Assembly: GCA_042408415.1 (NCBI GenBank)
Contig: JBHORE010000052.1
Span: 1 to 6,393 of the forward strand
DNA length: 6,393 nt
Direction: 5' to 3'
From: Thermobaculum sp042408415
Lineage (GTDB): Bacteria; Chloroflexota; Chloroflexia; Thermobaculales; Thermobaculaceae
The translations under genes were made by a program, and so were the position numbers. Numbering within the stretch: the first letter of the stretch is position 1; each line of letters starts with the position of its first letter. The notes below the pieces were generated by a model. The model saw nothing but the letters and a program-made list of their open reading frames with translations. It did no database searches and had not been told where the DNA came from. Below, piece by piece: positions 1-6,393 of the stretch.

Positions 1-57
1 CTTCCGGGTGTTGTGGGGTAGCCTAACCGGAGCTAGCTAGCGAGAGCTAAGCTGGAG

Positions 58-94
58 GGTCGAGATCAACAAGGGGTGCACGACCTATTTTTTT
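58..94 (+). terminator. weak terminator-like hairpin plus T-tract before the first gene
   Basis: GGTCG at 58-62 can pair with CGACC at 81-85, and seven T follow at 88-94 after a two-base gap. The stem is only 5-6 bp and the loop is 18 bases, so this is a weak candidate for an intrinsic terminator of a gene lying left of the window. It sits directly in front of the first gene and covers the possible TTG start at 93. The rest of 1-101 shows only a small palindrome, GCTAGCTAGC at 32-41, and no gene I can support. Confidence 0.25.
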
Positions 95-101
95 GTCCTT
101 C

Positions 102-2579
102 ATGCTCTCGTACAAATTCATGAAAGCTTTAAGGTACGTTCGGGCATATCAAAGAACTTTACCTTCAGCCTTTAGTCTGGAGCTAAGAAAGCTTGACGTT
201 CTAGGAGCTCTAGGTGCTGTATCCTTGACTCTACTTGCGGTAGCCCACATGGTAATCAAAGGCACAGCTGTAGGGTTGGATTCAGCAGTCTTCTTCTACC
301 CTATGTATCATTACCTAGGAAGCTCTCTAAGATCCGGAGAGATACCTGTTTGGAATCCGTTTCTCTTCTCCGGCTTCCCGTTCGCTGCAAGTCCACAATC
401 AGGCTGGATGTACTTGCCAGCTATGGCATTTTTCACACTACTATCTTTATCAGAAGCAGCCAAAGCATACATCCTATTTCATTGGATGGTTTCCACTATC
501 GCCATATACGTCCTCGCTCGTGAACTAGAATTATCCGTATCGGGTAGTGTACTAGCATCTATAGCCTACGCCATAAATGGCTTCAGCTATGAAAGAACAG
601 TGTGCTGTTTTGCCTACAGTGGTATATACACATGGGTTCCTGTGGCCCTCGTTGGCTGTGAGCGTGCAATCAAGACTAGAGAGCTTTTGAGTAAGTGGAT
701 TTGGATTGCAATCTCCAGCTTCTCCCTAGCACAAATCTTCTCCGCATGGCCAGGGCAAGGTTTCTACTATGGATTCCTATTGATAGCAAGCTATCTGACA
801 TTTAGGATCTTGATCTTCCCAGAACATAGAGCGGGCATTATGGCTCGCATCACACAGCTAATATCAACCGGAATAATTATGGGTATATTGGCCTTTGGAC
901 TGGGAGCTGCGGATATTCTCCCCAAGCTAAGCTTCCTAAATCAATCTAACCTTGCAAGCGGCTACACCCTACAACAATCTGGTGTACATAGCGGATGGAC
1001 AGTGCTTGAATCTCTGTCCTTGCTGGGACCCACTACATGGTATTTAGGGGTTACCGTATTTTCTTTAGCATTGGCTGCCCCCTTCTTAGTGCGCGCCAGG
1101 TACATGACTCCATTCTGGATAGTATGGATGTTCACCTGCTTAGTCTTAGCCAATAGACGCCAAACCCCATTGCACCTAATTCTATACGATCTTCTACCGA
1201 TGTTCAGATCTCTCCACCCCCACGACCCTGAGCGGATAATGATGACTTTCTATATAGCGCCCTCGTTACTCGCAGGATCAACGATAACGTACTTATTACA
1301 AATGGATAGAAATCGGATCAAGCGAAAAGTTTACTGGCTAATCTTAGCTCCACCGGTTCTATTAGCGCTCATAACTGCTTATGCAGCTTCACAGATGACA
1401 ATATACACTTCCATCATATTGCTCGTATTCTCAATAGGGATCGGGGTGTATATAGCAAATCCGAGCGCTCAAAATAAAATACTTCTGACTTTACTAGTTT
1501 TAGCCTGCGTGTTCGCAGATCTATACATGGTCAACAACCACGTACAAGCACAGCGCCTGCAGACCCATATGGTCTATGCACTCCGAAAGGTTAATCTAGA
1601 GAATTACTATAGCCCTCCGAAAGCTGCTAAGTTCTTGAGCTCTCAAGGACCCAATTACACATTTAGGTTTTTCGGATACGATCCAAGACTGCGATGGTCC
1701 CCCGACAAAGCTGATCCAAGTATTCCTCCTCCTGGGATCCTGTATAGATATCAGTGGATGGACTACAGAACCAAAATTCTGCTAGTTAACAACCGAGCTC
1801 TCATGGTCGGTATTCAAGATCTCCAAGGATACAATCCTCTACAGCTATCGAGTTATGACTCCTTTTTTGGAATAATAAATGGCCAATCACAGGAATATAG
1901 AAGCACTTATGTCTTACAGAAAGGACTCTCTTCACCTCTACTGGATCTGCTTAACGCAAGGTATGTGATCACCCTAAGGAGCCTCGGCCCCAATTTTCCA
2001 GAATATGAATCCCTAGAGAAAAGCTCGAGATTGATATATGAGGATTCAACGATCCGTATATGGGAACGCCAGACCACATTACCTAGAGCGTGGATAGTAC
2101 ATTCCTGGCAAAATGCCTCATACGAAGAGGTTTTGCATATATTGGCAAACAATGCTCTAGATTTCAGGAAGATAGCATTAGTAGAAGGGCTTGAAAGCCA
2201 CGTACAAGGCTCAGATTCTTTAGATGATGCCGTAACTATAGATCACTATTCGCAATCTAGAATAACACTAACCACTAAGTCTCACTTGCCAGGAGTGCTT
2301 ATACTGAGCGAGGTCTACTATCCTGACTGGCGAGCTTATCTAGATGGAAAACCTGTAAACATCTACCGAGCATATGGCTTACTACGCGCAGTAACCATCC
2401 CAGCAGGGGAACATAAAGTAGAGTTCAGGTATGAATCTAAGTCGTTGGAGTACGGACTTATAATCTCCATAAGCTCTTACTTACTGGTAGCTTCCTTGCT
2501 ACTATCGAAATTGTTAACATATGCAAAACCCAAGACTATGGTTAACATAAGGGGTAAGAGTATTGATATTAGAAACTAG
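102..2579 (+). CDS. YfhO-family multi-spanning membrane protein (GT-C type glycosyltransferase-like)
   Basis: Large membrane protein of 825 residues counted from ATG 102. A first membrane helix (about 31-51) is followed by an outside loop with G-L-D (Asp60) and F-F-Y-P, then S-G-E-I-P-V-W-N-P-F (about 78-87), the typical YfhO/GT-C loop in which an early acidic residue is expected to be catalytic. Many hydrophobic segments run to about residue 478. A soluble, probably extracytoplasmic, domain of about 300 residues follows, holding Y-Y-P-D-W (739-743), D-G-K-P-V and P-A-G-E-H, the C-terminal YfhO signature, and then one last helix (about 784-805). Characterised YfhO proteins in Firmicutes use lipid-linked sugars to decorate envelope polymers such as lipoteichoic acid; the substrate here is unknown. 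The start is uncertain: TTG 93, ATG 102 and ATG 120 are in frame and none has a well-spaced ribosome site. ATG 102 is chosen because TTG 93 lies inside the T-tract. It is the first gene of a likely three-gene operon. Confidence 0.85.
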   Translation: MLSYKFMKALRYVRAYQRTLPSAFSLELRKLDVLGALGAVSLTLLAVAHMVIKGTAVGLDSAVFFYPMYHYLGSSLRSGEIPVWNPFLFSGFPFAASPQSGWMYLPAMAFFTLLSLSEAAKAYILFHWMVSTIAIYVLARELELSVSGSVLASIAYAINGFSYERTVCCFAYSGIYTWVPVALVGCERAIKTRELLSKWIWIAISSFSLAQIFSAWPGQGFYYGFLLIASYLTFRILIFPEHRAGIMARITQLISTGIIMGILAFGLGAADILPKLSFLNQSNLASGYTLQQSGVHSGWTVLESLSLLGPTTWYLGVTVFSLALAAPFLVRARYMTPFWIVWMFTCLVLANRRQTPLHLILYDLLPMFRSLHPHDPERIMMTFYIAPSLLAGSTITYLLQMDRNRIKRKVYWLILAPPVLLALITAYAASQMTIYTSIILLVFSIGIGVYIANPSAQNKILLTLLVLACVFADLYMVNNHVQAQRLQTHMVYALRKVNLENYYSPPKAAKFLSSQGPNYTFRFFGYDPRLRWSPDKADPSIPPPGILYRYQWMDYRTKILLVNNRALMVGIQDLQGYNPLQLSSYDSFFGIINGQSQEYRSTYVLQKGLSSPLLDLLNARYVITLRSLGPNFPEYESLEKSSRLIYEDSTIRIWERQTTLPRAWIVHSWQNASYEEVLHILANNALDFRKIALVEGLESHVQGSDSLDDAVTIDHYSQSRITLTTKSHLPGVLILSEVYYPDWRAYLDGKPVNIYRAYGLLRAVTIPAGEHKVEFRYESKSLEYGLIISISSYLLVASLLLSKLLTYAKPKTMVNIRGKSIDIRN
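2549..2554 (+). promoter_or_regulatory. ribosome binding site for the methyltransferase gene
   Basis: AAGGGG lies inside the 3' end of the YfhO gene, 8 bases before TTG 2563. It is the only well-placed purine-rich site near the beginning of the next reading frame and decides for the TTG start. Its position inside the preceding gene suggests translational coupling. Confidence 0.6.
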
Positions 2580-3480
2580 TGATCTTGAATATATCGATTG
2601 CAACTTATGTGGAAGCACTAGTCACACACTGTTTCTGCCAGCAAACACAAACTTATCACAGATCTCAGCTAACACTCTAGCTTGTACAAGCATCTACCAT
2701 AGCAAACATGGACCTATTGTGAGGTGCAATAATTGCGGCCTAATATTTGCCAATCCTAGACCGTCTCCACAGAAAATAATCGAGATCTACTCACAAGTGG
2801 AGGATCATGTATACCTTGCCGAAGAAGAGGGAAGAGTAGCTACTTTCAAGAATAACCTTGCTGAGATTTCCAGATATAAAAGAAAAGGCAAGTTGCTGGA
2901 TGTAGGATGCCACATCGGCACATTTTTGGATATAGCTAAATACTATGGCTATGAGGTCTATGGGCTTGAACCATCAAAGTGGGCAGCTGAGTATTGCAGA
3001 AACAAGAGAAACATAGAAGTACAGGAATGCGGACTTTCTGAGGCAAAGCTGGAGGATAGTAGCTTTGAAGTAATAACCATGTGGGATGTGATAGAGCACC
3101 TTACAGATCCTTACAAGGAACTCATGAGAGCGAACTCACTGCTAAGAGACGGCGGCATTTTGGCAATCACCACTATGAATATAGATTCCGTATTCGCCAA
3201 GTTATTGGGAAGGCACTATCCTTGGTACATGCTAATGCACTTGTATTACTTTACACCCGACACAATGGAGAAAATACTCGGAAAATCAGGTTTCAGAATT
3301 CTGGAAATCAAGCATCACATTAGGGTCGTTAGCCTAAGATATCTCTTCTCCAAGATGAAAGCTTACAGCCCAGCAGCTTATAGAGCTGCTCACACCGTTG
3401 CTCATCTCCTAAAAATACATGACCTTAAAGTTCCTTTGAATTTTGGAGATATCATGACGGTCATAGCCAGAAAGATATAA
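2563..3480 (+). CDS. class I SAM-dependent methyltransferase with N-terminal zinc-ribbon-like head
   Basis: A 305-residue soluble protein. Two CxxC pairs (Cys13/Cys16 and Cys55/Cys58, the second in C-N-N-C-G-L followed by N-P-R-P) form a probable zinc-binding head that is common in front of Methyltransf_23-type domains. The Rossmann core starts at about residue 110: motif I reads L-L-D-V-G-C-H-I-G-T-F (111-121), an acidic end of strand 2 is seen in G-L-E-P-S (134-138), and W-D-V-I-E-H-L (174-180) with L-R-D-G-G-I-L (194-200) gives the later motifs. Such proteins transfer a methyl group from S-adenosylmethionine and are frequent in surface-polysaccharide and secondary-metabolite clusters; the acceptor cannot be read from the sequence. 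The TTG start is set by AAGGGG 8 bases upstream. It overlaps the YfhO gene by 17 bases, which suggests coupled translation and a shared envelope-modification role (inference). The C-terminal third (about 210-305) shows no motif I recognise. Confidence 0.87.
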   Translation: MILETSDLEYIDCNLCGSTSHTLFLPANTNLSQISANTLACTSIYHSKHGPIVRCNNCGLIFANPRPSPQKIIEIYSQVEDHVYLAEEEGRVATFKNNLAEISRYKRKGKLLDVGCHIGTFLDIAKYYGYEVYGLEPSKWAAEYCRNKRNIEVQECGLSEAKLEDSSFEVITMWDVIEHLTDPYKELMRANSLLRDGGILAITTMNIDSVFAKLLGRHYPWYMLMHLYYFTPDTMEKILGKSGFRILEIKHHIRVVSLRYLFSKMKAYSPAAYRAAHTVAHLLKIHDLKVPLNFGDIMTVIARKI

Positions 3481-3502
3481 GTACATTGGAGAGCAAAATA
3501 TT

Positions 3503-4462
3503 ATGTCATTTCTGGTTCCGTATCTAAACAAGCTGGAACAGCTGGGAAACAAGATTAGGGTTCCGCTTGCAAGACACATGGGACTGGCAGATCTGCTAAA
3601 GCAAGCCTGGAAGGAAGCCTCGGAGGATCACCTAGGAGATTTTGCAGCCAGTCTTACATATCACGGCATATTTGCCATCTTCCCCTTTCTGACCTTTCTA
3701 ATATCTATGCTTGGAATATTTGACAAAGTGCTGGGCATATTCGATACTTCTCAGCTCATAGAAGACTTCTTATCACGTCCCCAGATCAGGCAAGCCATAC
3801 CAGTAGAGGTTATAGATTTCGTACAGCAACAGATAGATAGACTTATAGGTAACATAAGACCTGGAACTTTTACTACAGGTGCCGTAGTATCTATACTCCT
3901 AGCCCTGTGGGGAGTATCAGGGGCTTTTAGGTCGATCATGGAATCTCTCAATGTAGTGTATGAGATAAAAGATTCAAGACCAATCTGGAAGAAGTATCTT
4001 ATATCGATAATGCTATCCATTATTGCTGTACTGCTCCTGCTGAGTGCAGGCATACTAGCGGTCTTTGGTCCTAAGATAGCAGATTGGCTGGCCCGTACCA
4101 CTGGTTTAGGAACACTATTTGCTTGGACTTGGAAGATAGCTCAATGGCCCTTGCTTATACTTATAGCTCTATTAGCCTTTGCACTCATCTATCACTATGG
4201 TCCAGATATCAAGCAACCACTCAGGCTCGTGACACCAGGCTCGATCTTAGCCCTTCTCGGCTGGCTAGTTTTCACACTTATATTCTCTCTATACGTAAAC
4301 AACTTCGGTAACTACAACAAGACCTACGGAACGTTGGCAGGAGCCATACTAATGATGCTTTACATGTATTACTCCTCTTACATACTCCTCATGGGTGGCG
4401 AGGTCAACCATGTCGTGGAGACCTACAGCAAGAACAGCGAGGAAGTTAAGCAACATGTATAA
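3503..4462 (+). CDS. YihY/BrkB-family six-helix inner membrane protein
   Basis: A 319-residue membrane protein of usual length for the YihY/virulence factor BrkB family (once misannotated as ribonuclease BN). The family hallmark near the first helix is present as F-A-A-S-L-T-Y-H (47-54) with I-F-P-F-L-T-F (59-65). About six hydrophobic segments lie near 52-74, 122-143, 166-190, 212-231, 245-266 and 276-298. The last contains Y-G-T-L-A-G-A (275-281) and L-L-M-G-G-E-V-N (295-302), the conserved end of the family. The biochemical function of the family is not settled; roles in envelope integrity or transport have been proposed. ATG 3503 has GGAGAG at 3488-3493, 9 bases upstream, so the start is well supported. 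It follows the methyltransferase by 22 bases and probably shares its transcript. The C-terminal tail after 303 is short and polar. Confidence 0.92.
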   Translation: MSFLVPYLNKLEQLGNKIRVPLARHMGLADLLKQAWKEASEDHLGDFAASLTYHGIFAIFPFLTFLISMLGIFDKVLGIFDTSQLIEDFLSRPQIRQAIPVEVIDFVQQQIDRLIGNIRPGTFTTGAVVSILLALWGVSGAFRSIMESLNVVYEIKDSRPIWKKYLISIMLSIIAVLLLLSAGILAVFGPKIADWLARTTGLGTLFAWTWKIAQWPLLILIALLAFALIYHYGPDIKQPLRLVTPGSILALLGWLVFTLIFSLYVNNFGNYNKTYGTLAGAILMMLYMYYSSYILLMGGEVNHVVETYSKNSEEVKQHV

Positions 4463-4493
4463 ATAACAGTCCTCTCAGGTTTCTGCCTCCATA

Positions 4494-4502
4494 TGGTATA
4501 CT
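4494..4502 (+). promoter_or_regulatory. extended -10 promoter for ccmEF, probably giving a near-leaderless mRNA
   Basis: TGG directly followed by TATACT (4497-4502) matches an extended -10 element, with TATACT one base from the TATAAT consensus. I see no good -35 hexamer 16-18 bases upstream, which fits an extended -10 promoter. Transcription would begin about 6-8 bases downstream (4508-4510), only 2-4 bases before ATG 4512. This is inferred from motif and spacing only. Confidence 0.55.
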
Positions 4503-4511
4503 GCCAAGGGA

Positions 4512-4931
4512 ATGGCACAAGCTGTAGCAGTAGACACCACGAGGAGAAGAAACCTGGGACTGCTGGTTGTGGGACTGGTGGCAGCTGCCGCCATCCTCTA
4601 CCTGGTGGTCTCCAACTTCTCGGCCAACACCGTCTACTACCTGAAGGTCTCCGAGCTGCAGTCCTCCTATCATGGGGGACAGGTCAGGGTGTCAGGCAAG
4701 GTGTTGCCTGGCTCCATCTCCAGACAAGGAGACAGGCTCAGCTTCACAGCCTATGATGGGTCTGGCAGGATGAGGGTGGAGTATCAGGGTGTGGTGCCTG
4801 ACATCTTCAAGGACAATGCTGATGTGGTGGTGGAGGGCACCTATGATGGACAGGTGTTCCATGCTCACACTCTGCTTGCTAAGTGCCCCTCCAAGTTCCA
4901 GTCCAAATCATCCCAAGGAAATACACAGTGA
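4512..4931 (+). CDS. ccmE: CcmE, cytochrome c maturation heme chaperone, cysteine-type variant
   Basis: A 139-residue protein that carries heme covalently on the outer face of the membrane and passes it to CcmF in System I cytochrome c maturation. Basic N-terminus R-R-R (11-13), one signal-anchor helix (about 15-34), then the OB-fold beta-barrel: Y-Y-L-K-V-S-E-L (42-49), V-R-V-S-G-K-V-L-P-G-S-I (58-69), V-E-Y-Q-G-V-V-P-D-I-F (89-99), V-V-V-E-G (105-109). The heme site L-A-K-C-P-S-K-F (122-129) has Cys125 in place of the classical histidine, as in the known CXXXY class, and Phe129 in place of the usual tyrosine. ATG 4512 is preceded by AAGGG only one base away, too close for a normal ribosome site, so leaderless initiation is likely. 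Codon use is unlike the neighbours: of 12 Leu codons 8 are CTG and none CTA, all 3 Ile are ATC, and only 5 CpG occur. It overlaps ccmF by 4 bases. Confidence 0.93.
   Translation: MAQAVAVDTTRRRNLGLLVVGLVAAAAILYLVVSNFSANTVYYLKVSELQSSYHGGQVRVSGKVLPGSISRQGDRLSFTAYDGSGRMRVEYQGVVPDIFKDNADVVVEGTYDGQVFHAHTLLAKCPSKFQSKSSQGNTQ
4915..4920 (+). promoter_or_regulatory. ribosome binding site for ccmF
   Basis: AAGGAA lies inside the last codons of ccmE, 7 bases before GTG 4928. It supports the GTG start that overlaps the ccmE stop codon in a GTGA arrangement, typical of coupled translation. Confidence 0.65.
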
Positions 4932-6393
4932 TACCTTCTGATATAGCTTTCCTTGCTCTAATCGTAGCTTTTGCATTAGCAGTATATGGATTGATAACAG
5001 GAGCTTATGGCTCCTGGTTGCTGGCTAATAGCGAGAGCAGATTGTACAACAAGCTGAGAGGCAATCTACTTGTTAGAAGCTCTCAGCATGCAATATTCGC
5101 AAACGCCTTTCTGGTCACTCTAGCCAGCGGATTCCTGTTCTGGGCACTATTTACCCATGACTTTAGGATCGCCTACGTAGCCCAGACATCTAGTAGAGAT
5201 ATGAGTCCCAGTTATCTATTCACGAGTTTCTGGGGTGGGCAAGCAGGGTCGCTTTTGTTCTGGGCTTGGATGTTGACTATCTTCTCGGCCATCGCAGTTT
5301 GGCATGCTAGAAAGAATTATCCAGAGCTAGCTCCTTATGTTGGTTCAGTACTTCTTGGTATAGAAGTATTCTTCCTCTTACTCTTGAGCTTCGTCTCCAA
5401 TCCATTTGAGAGGCTAGCGGTCGAAGCGGTTGATGGGCAAGGACTCAACCCACTCCTCATGGACCCAGGGATGAGATTTCATCCCCCATTCCTACTTACT
5501 GGTTACATGAGTTTCTCTATACCCTTTGCTTATGCCATAGCAGCCTTACTAACTGGAAGGCTCGGCAAGGAATGGTTGCTGGCTATCCGAAGATGGATGC
5601 TTATCGGATGGCTAATACAAGGTATAGGGTTGCTTATAGGCGCATGGTGGGCCTATCATGTGCTCGGCTGGGGAGGTTACTGGGGATGGGACCCTGTTGA
5701 GAACGCTGCGCTCATGCCTTGGTTAACCGCGACAGCATTCATTCATTCAACCATGGTCCAAGAGCGTCGTGGAATGCTCAAGGTATGGAATCTGGGACTC
5801 GTAGTTTTGACCTTCCTTCTAGCCATATTCGGTACTTTCATTGTACGTAGCGGTGTGATCTCCTCTGTACATGCTTTCGCACTTTCTAGTCTGGGGCCAT
5901 TCTTCTTCACCTTCCTGGGTATAGCAACTATATTCTCATTAGGACTAATATTCTTCAGATTGCCCAAGCTGAAGACAGAAGGAAGTTTTGATTCCTTACT
6001 GTCTAAAGAGGCTAGTTTCTTAATGAACAATCTATTGATACTTGGAATTACTTTCGCCACCTTCTGGGGTACTATATTCCCGCTCATATCAGAGGTAGTT
6101 AGGGGAGCAAAGGTATCGGTAGGTCCACCATTCTTCAAGCAAGTGAATGGTCCTTTGTTCCTGTTGCTGATACTCCTAATTGGCTTCGGAACATTGTTAG
6201 CATGGCGCCGCAGCTCAGGCTACAGGTTTATGCGAAATCTAACACTCCCAGTAGTATCTGGAGTAATAGTAGGATCACTTCTATTCCTACTGGGCGTACG
6301 AAAGTTCCCTGCATTACTATCTTTCTCCGCTATAGTGTTTGTTTTCGTGGCCACCTGCATAGAATTCTATAAGGCCGCGGCTGCTAGAAGCAG
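4928..6393 (+). CDS. ccmF: CcmF, cytochrome c heme lyase subunit (3' end outside window)
   Basis: Partial: 488 codons are open to the window edge, while full CcmF proteins are commonly around 650 residues. It is a multi-spanning membrane protein that takes heme from CcmE and attaches it to CXXCH of apocytochromes. Seen in order: W-G-G-Q-A-G-S-L-L-F-W (102-112); F-H-P-P-F-L-L-T-G-Y (184-193); the WWD heme-handling motif W-G-G-Y-W-G-W-D-P-V-E-N (248-259) followed by M-P-W-L; F-I-H-S (271-274); and V-R-S-G-V-I-S-S-V-H-A-F-A (306-318). His185, His273 and His315 match in context the conserved histidines that hold heme in this family: His185 and His315 as the outside pair near the WWD loop, His273 as a membrane heme ligand. 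The later conserved membrane histidine is probably beyond the window. The start is GTG 4928 with AAGGAA 7 bases upstream. Codon use returns to the CTA/ATA style of the upstream genes. Confidence 0.95.
   Translation, partial: MIPSDIAFLALIVAFALAVYGLITGAYGSWLLANSESRLYNKLRGNLLVRSSQHAIFANAFLVTLASGFLFWALFTHDFRIAYVAQTSSRDMSPSYLFTSFWGGQAGSLLFWAWMLTIFSAIAVWHARKNYPELAPYVGSVLLGIEVFFLLLLSFVSNPFERLAVEAVDGQGLNPLLMDPGMRFHPPFLLTGYMSFSIPFAYAIAALLTGRLGKEWLLAIRRWMLIGWLIQGIGLLIGAWWAYHVLGWGGYWGWDPVENAALMPWLTATAFIHSTMVQERRGMLKVWNLGLVVLTFLLAIFGTFIVRSGVISSVHAFALSSLGPFFFTFLGIATIFSLGLIFFRLPKLKTEGSFDSLLSKEASFLMNNLLILGITFATFWGTIFPLISEVVRGAKVSVGPPFFKQVNGPLFLLLILLIGFGTLLAWRRSSGYRFMRNLTLPVVSGVIVGSLLFLLGVRKFPALLSFSAIVFVFVATCIEFYKAAAARS

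Noticed and set aside
2..40. Open stretch in frame 2 (F-R-V-L-W-G-S-L-T-G-A-S) ending at TAG 38-40, possibly the tail of an upstream gene
   Set aside because: Twelve codons at a window edge carry no recognisable motif, and other frames also stop nearby; it cannot be told from chance.
32..41. Perfect palindrome GCTAGCTAGC
   Set aside because: Ten bases, no second copy seen, and no link to a known operator; it is short enough to be chance.
192..223. TTGACG resembling a -35 element inside the YfhO gene
   Set aside because: No acceptable -10 element lies 16-18 bases downstream, and it is within coding sequence.
3751..4101. 116-codon open frame on the - strand
   Set aside because: It is antisense to the BrkB-family gene, low in complexity with many Ser and Ile residues, and matches no family I know.
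4463..4493. Possible terminator after the BrkB gene
   Set aside because: No stable hairpin and no T-run are visible in the gap, so read-through into ccmE remains possible.
4493..4756. 87-codon open frame overlapping the start of ccmE in another frame
   Set aside because: The predicted peptide is rich in Gly, Cys and His with no domain, and it lies over the well-supported ccmE; its openness follows from the GC-rich codons there.
5743..6138. 131-codon open frame on the - strand
   Set aside because: It lies wholly inside ccmF, has no recognisable motif and no ribosome site of note; it is a shadow of the ccmF frame.
1..6393. CRISPR arrays, tRNA or rRNA genes, insertion sequences, tandem repeats
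   Set aside because: No regularly spaced repeats, cloverleaf-like segments, transposase-like proteins or terminal inverted repeats were seen; the window is almost fully taken up by the five genes.

Overview
The window carries five genes, all on the + strand, and nothing convincing on the other strand. The bulk of the DNA has moderate GC and a strong liking for ATA, CTA and AGA/AGG codons, with TTG and GTG starts beside AAGGGG/AAGGA-type ribosome sites. The cytochrome c maturation protein CcmE is of the cysteine type rather than the usual histidine type. Together these suggest a thermophilic, non-proteobacterial bacterium, perhaps in or near the Chloroflexota (a Thermobaculum-like organism is my guess). 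The lineage is inference from sequence style only.

Layout. Positions 1-101 are a short gene-less leader with a weak terminator-like structure. Positions 102-4462 hold a tight three-gene run: a large YfhO-family GT-C membrane protein, a SAM-dependent methyltransferase with an N-terminal four-cysteine (zinc-ribbon-like) head, and a YihY/BrkB-family six-helix membrane protein. The first two overlap by 17 bases and the second and third are 22 bases apart, so they are probably one transcript. A role in envelope glycan or lipid modification is plausible for the first two; the BrkB protein has no settled function.

A 49-base gap follows, containing a good extended -10 promoter (TGGTATACT) only 9 bases before the next ATG, so that gene is probably read from a nearly leaderless mRNA. 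Positions 4512-6393 hold ccmE and the first 488 codons of ccmF, overlapping by 4 bases (GTGA). CcmE is the periplasmic-side heme carrier and CcmF takes heme from it for attachment to apocytochrome c, so the pair forms one pathway step.

The most unusual spot is ccmE. Its heme-binding site reads C-P-S-K-F, with the usual histidine replaced by cysteine and the usual tyrosine replaced by phenylalanine. Its codon use (CTG/GTG/TCC/ATC, no CTA, no ATA, almost no CpG) also differs sharply from every neighbour, including the ccmF gene it overlaps.
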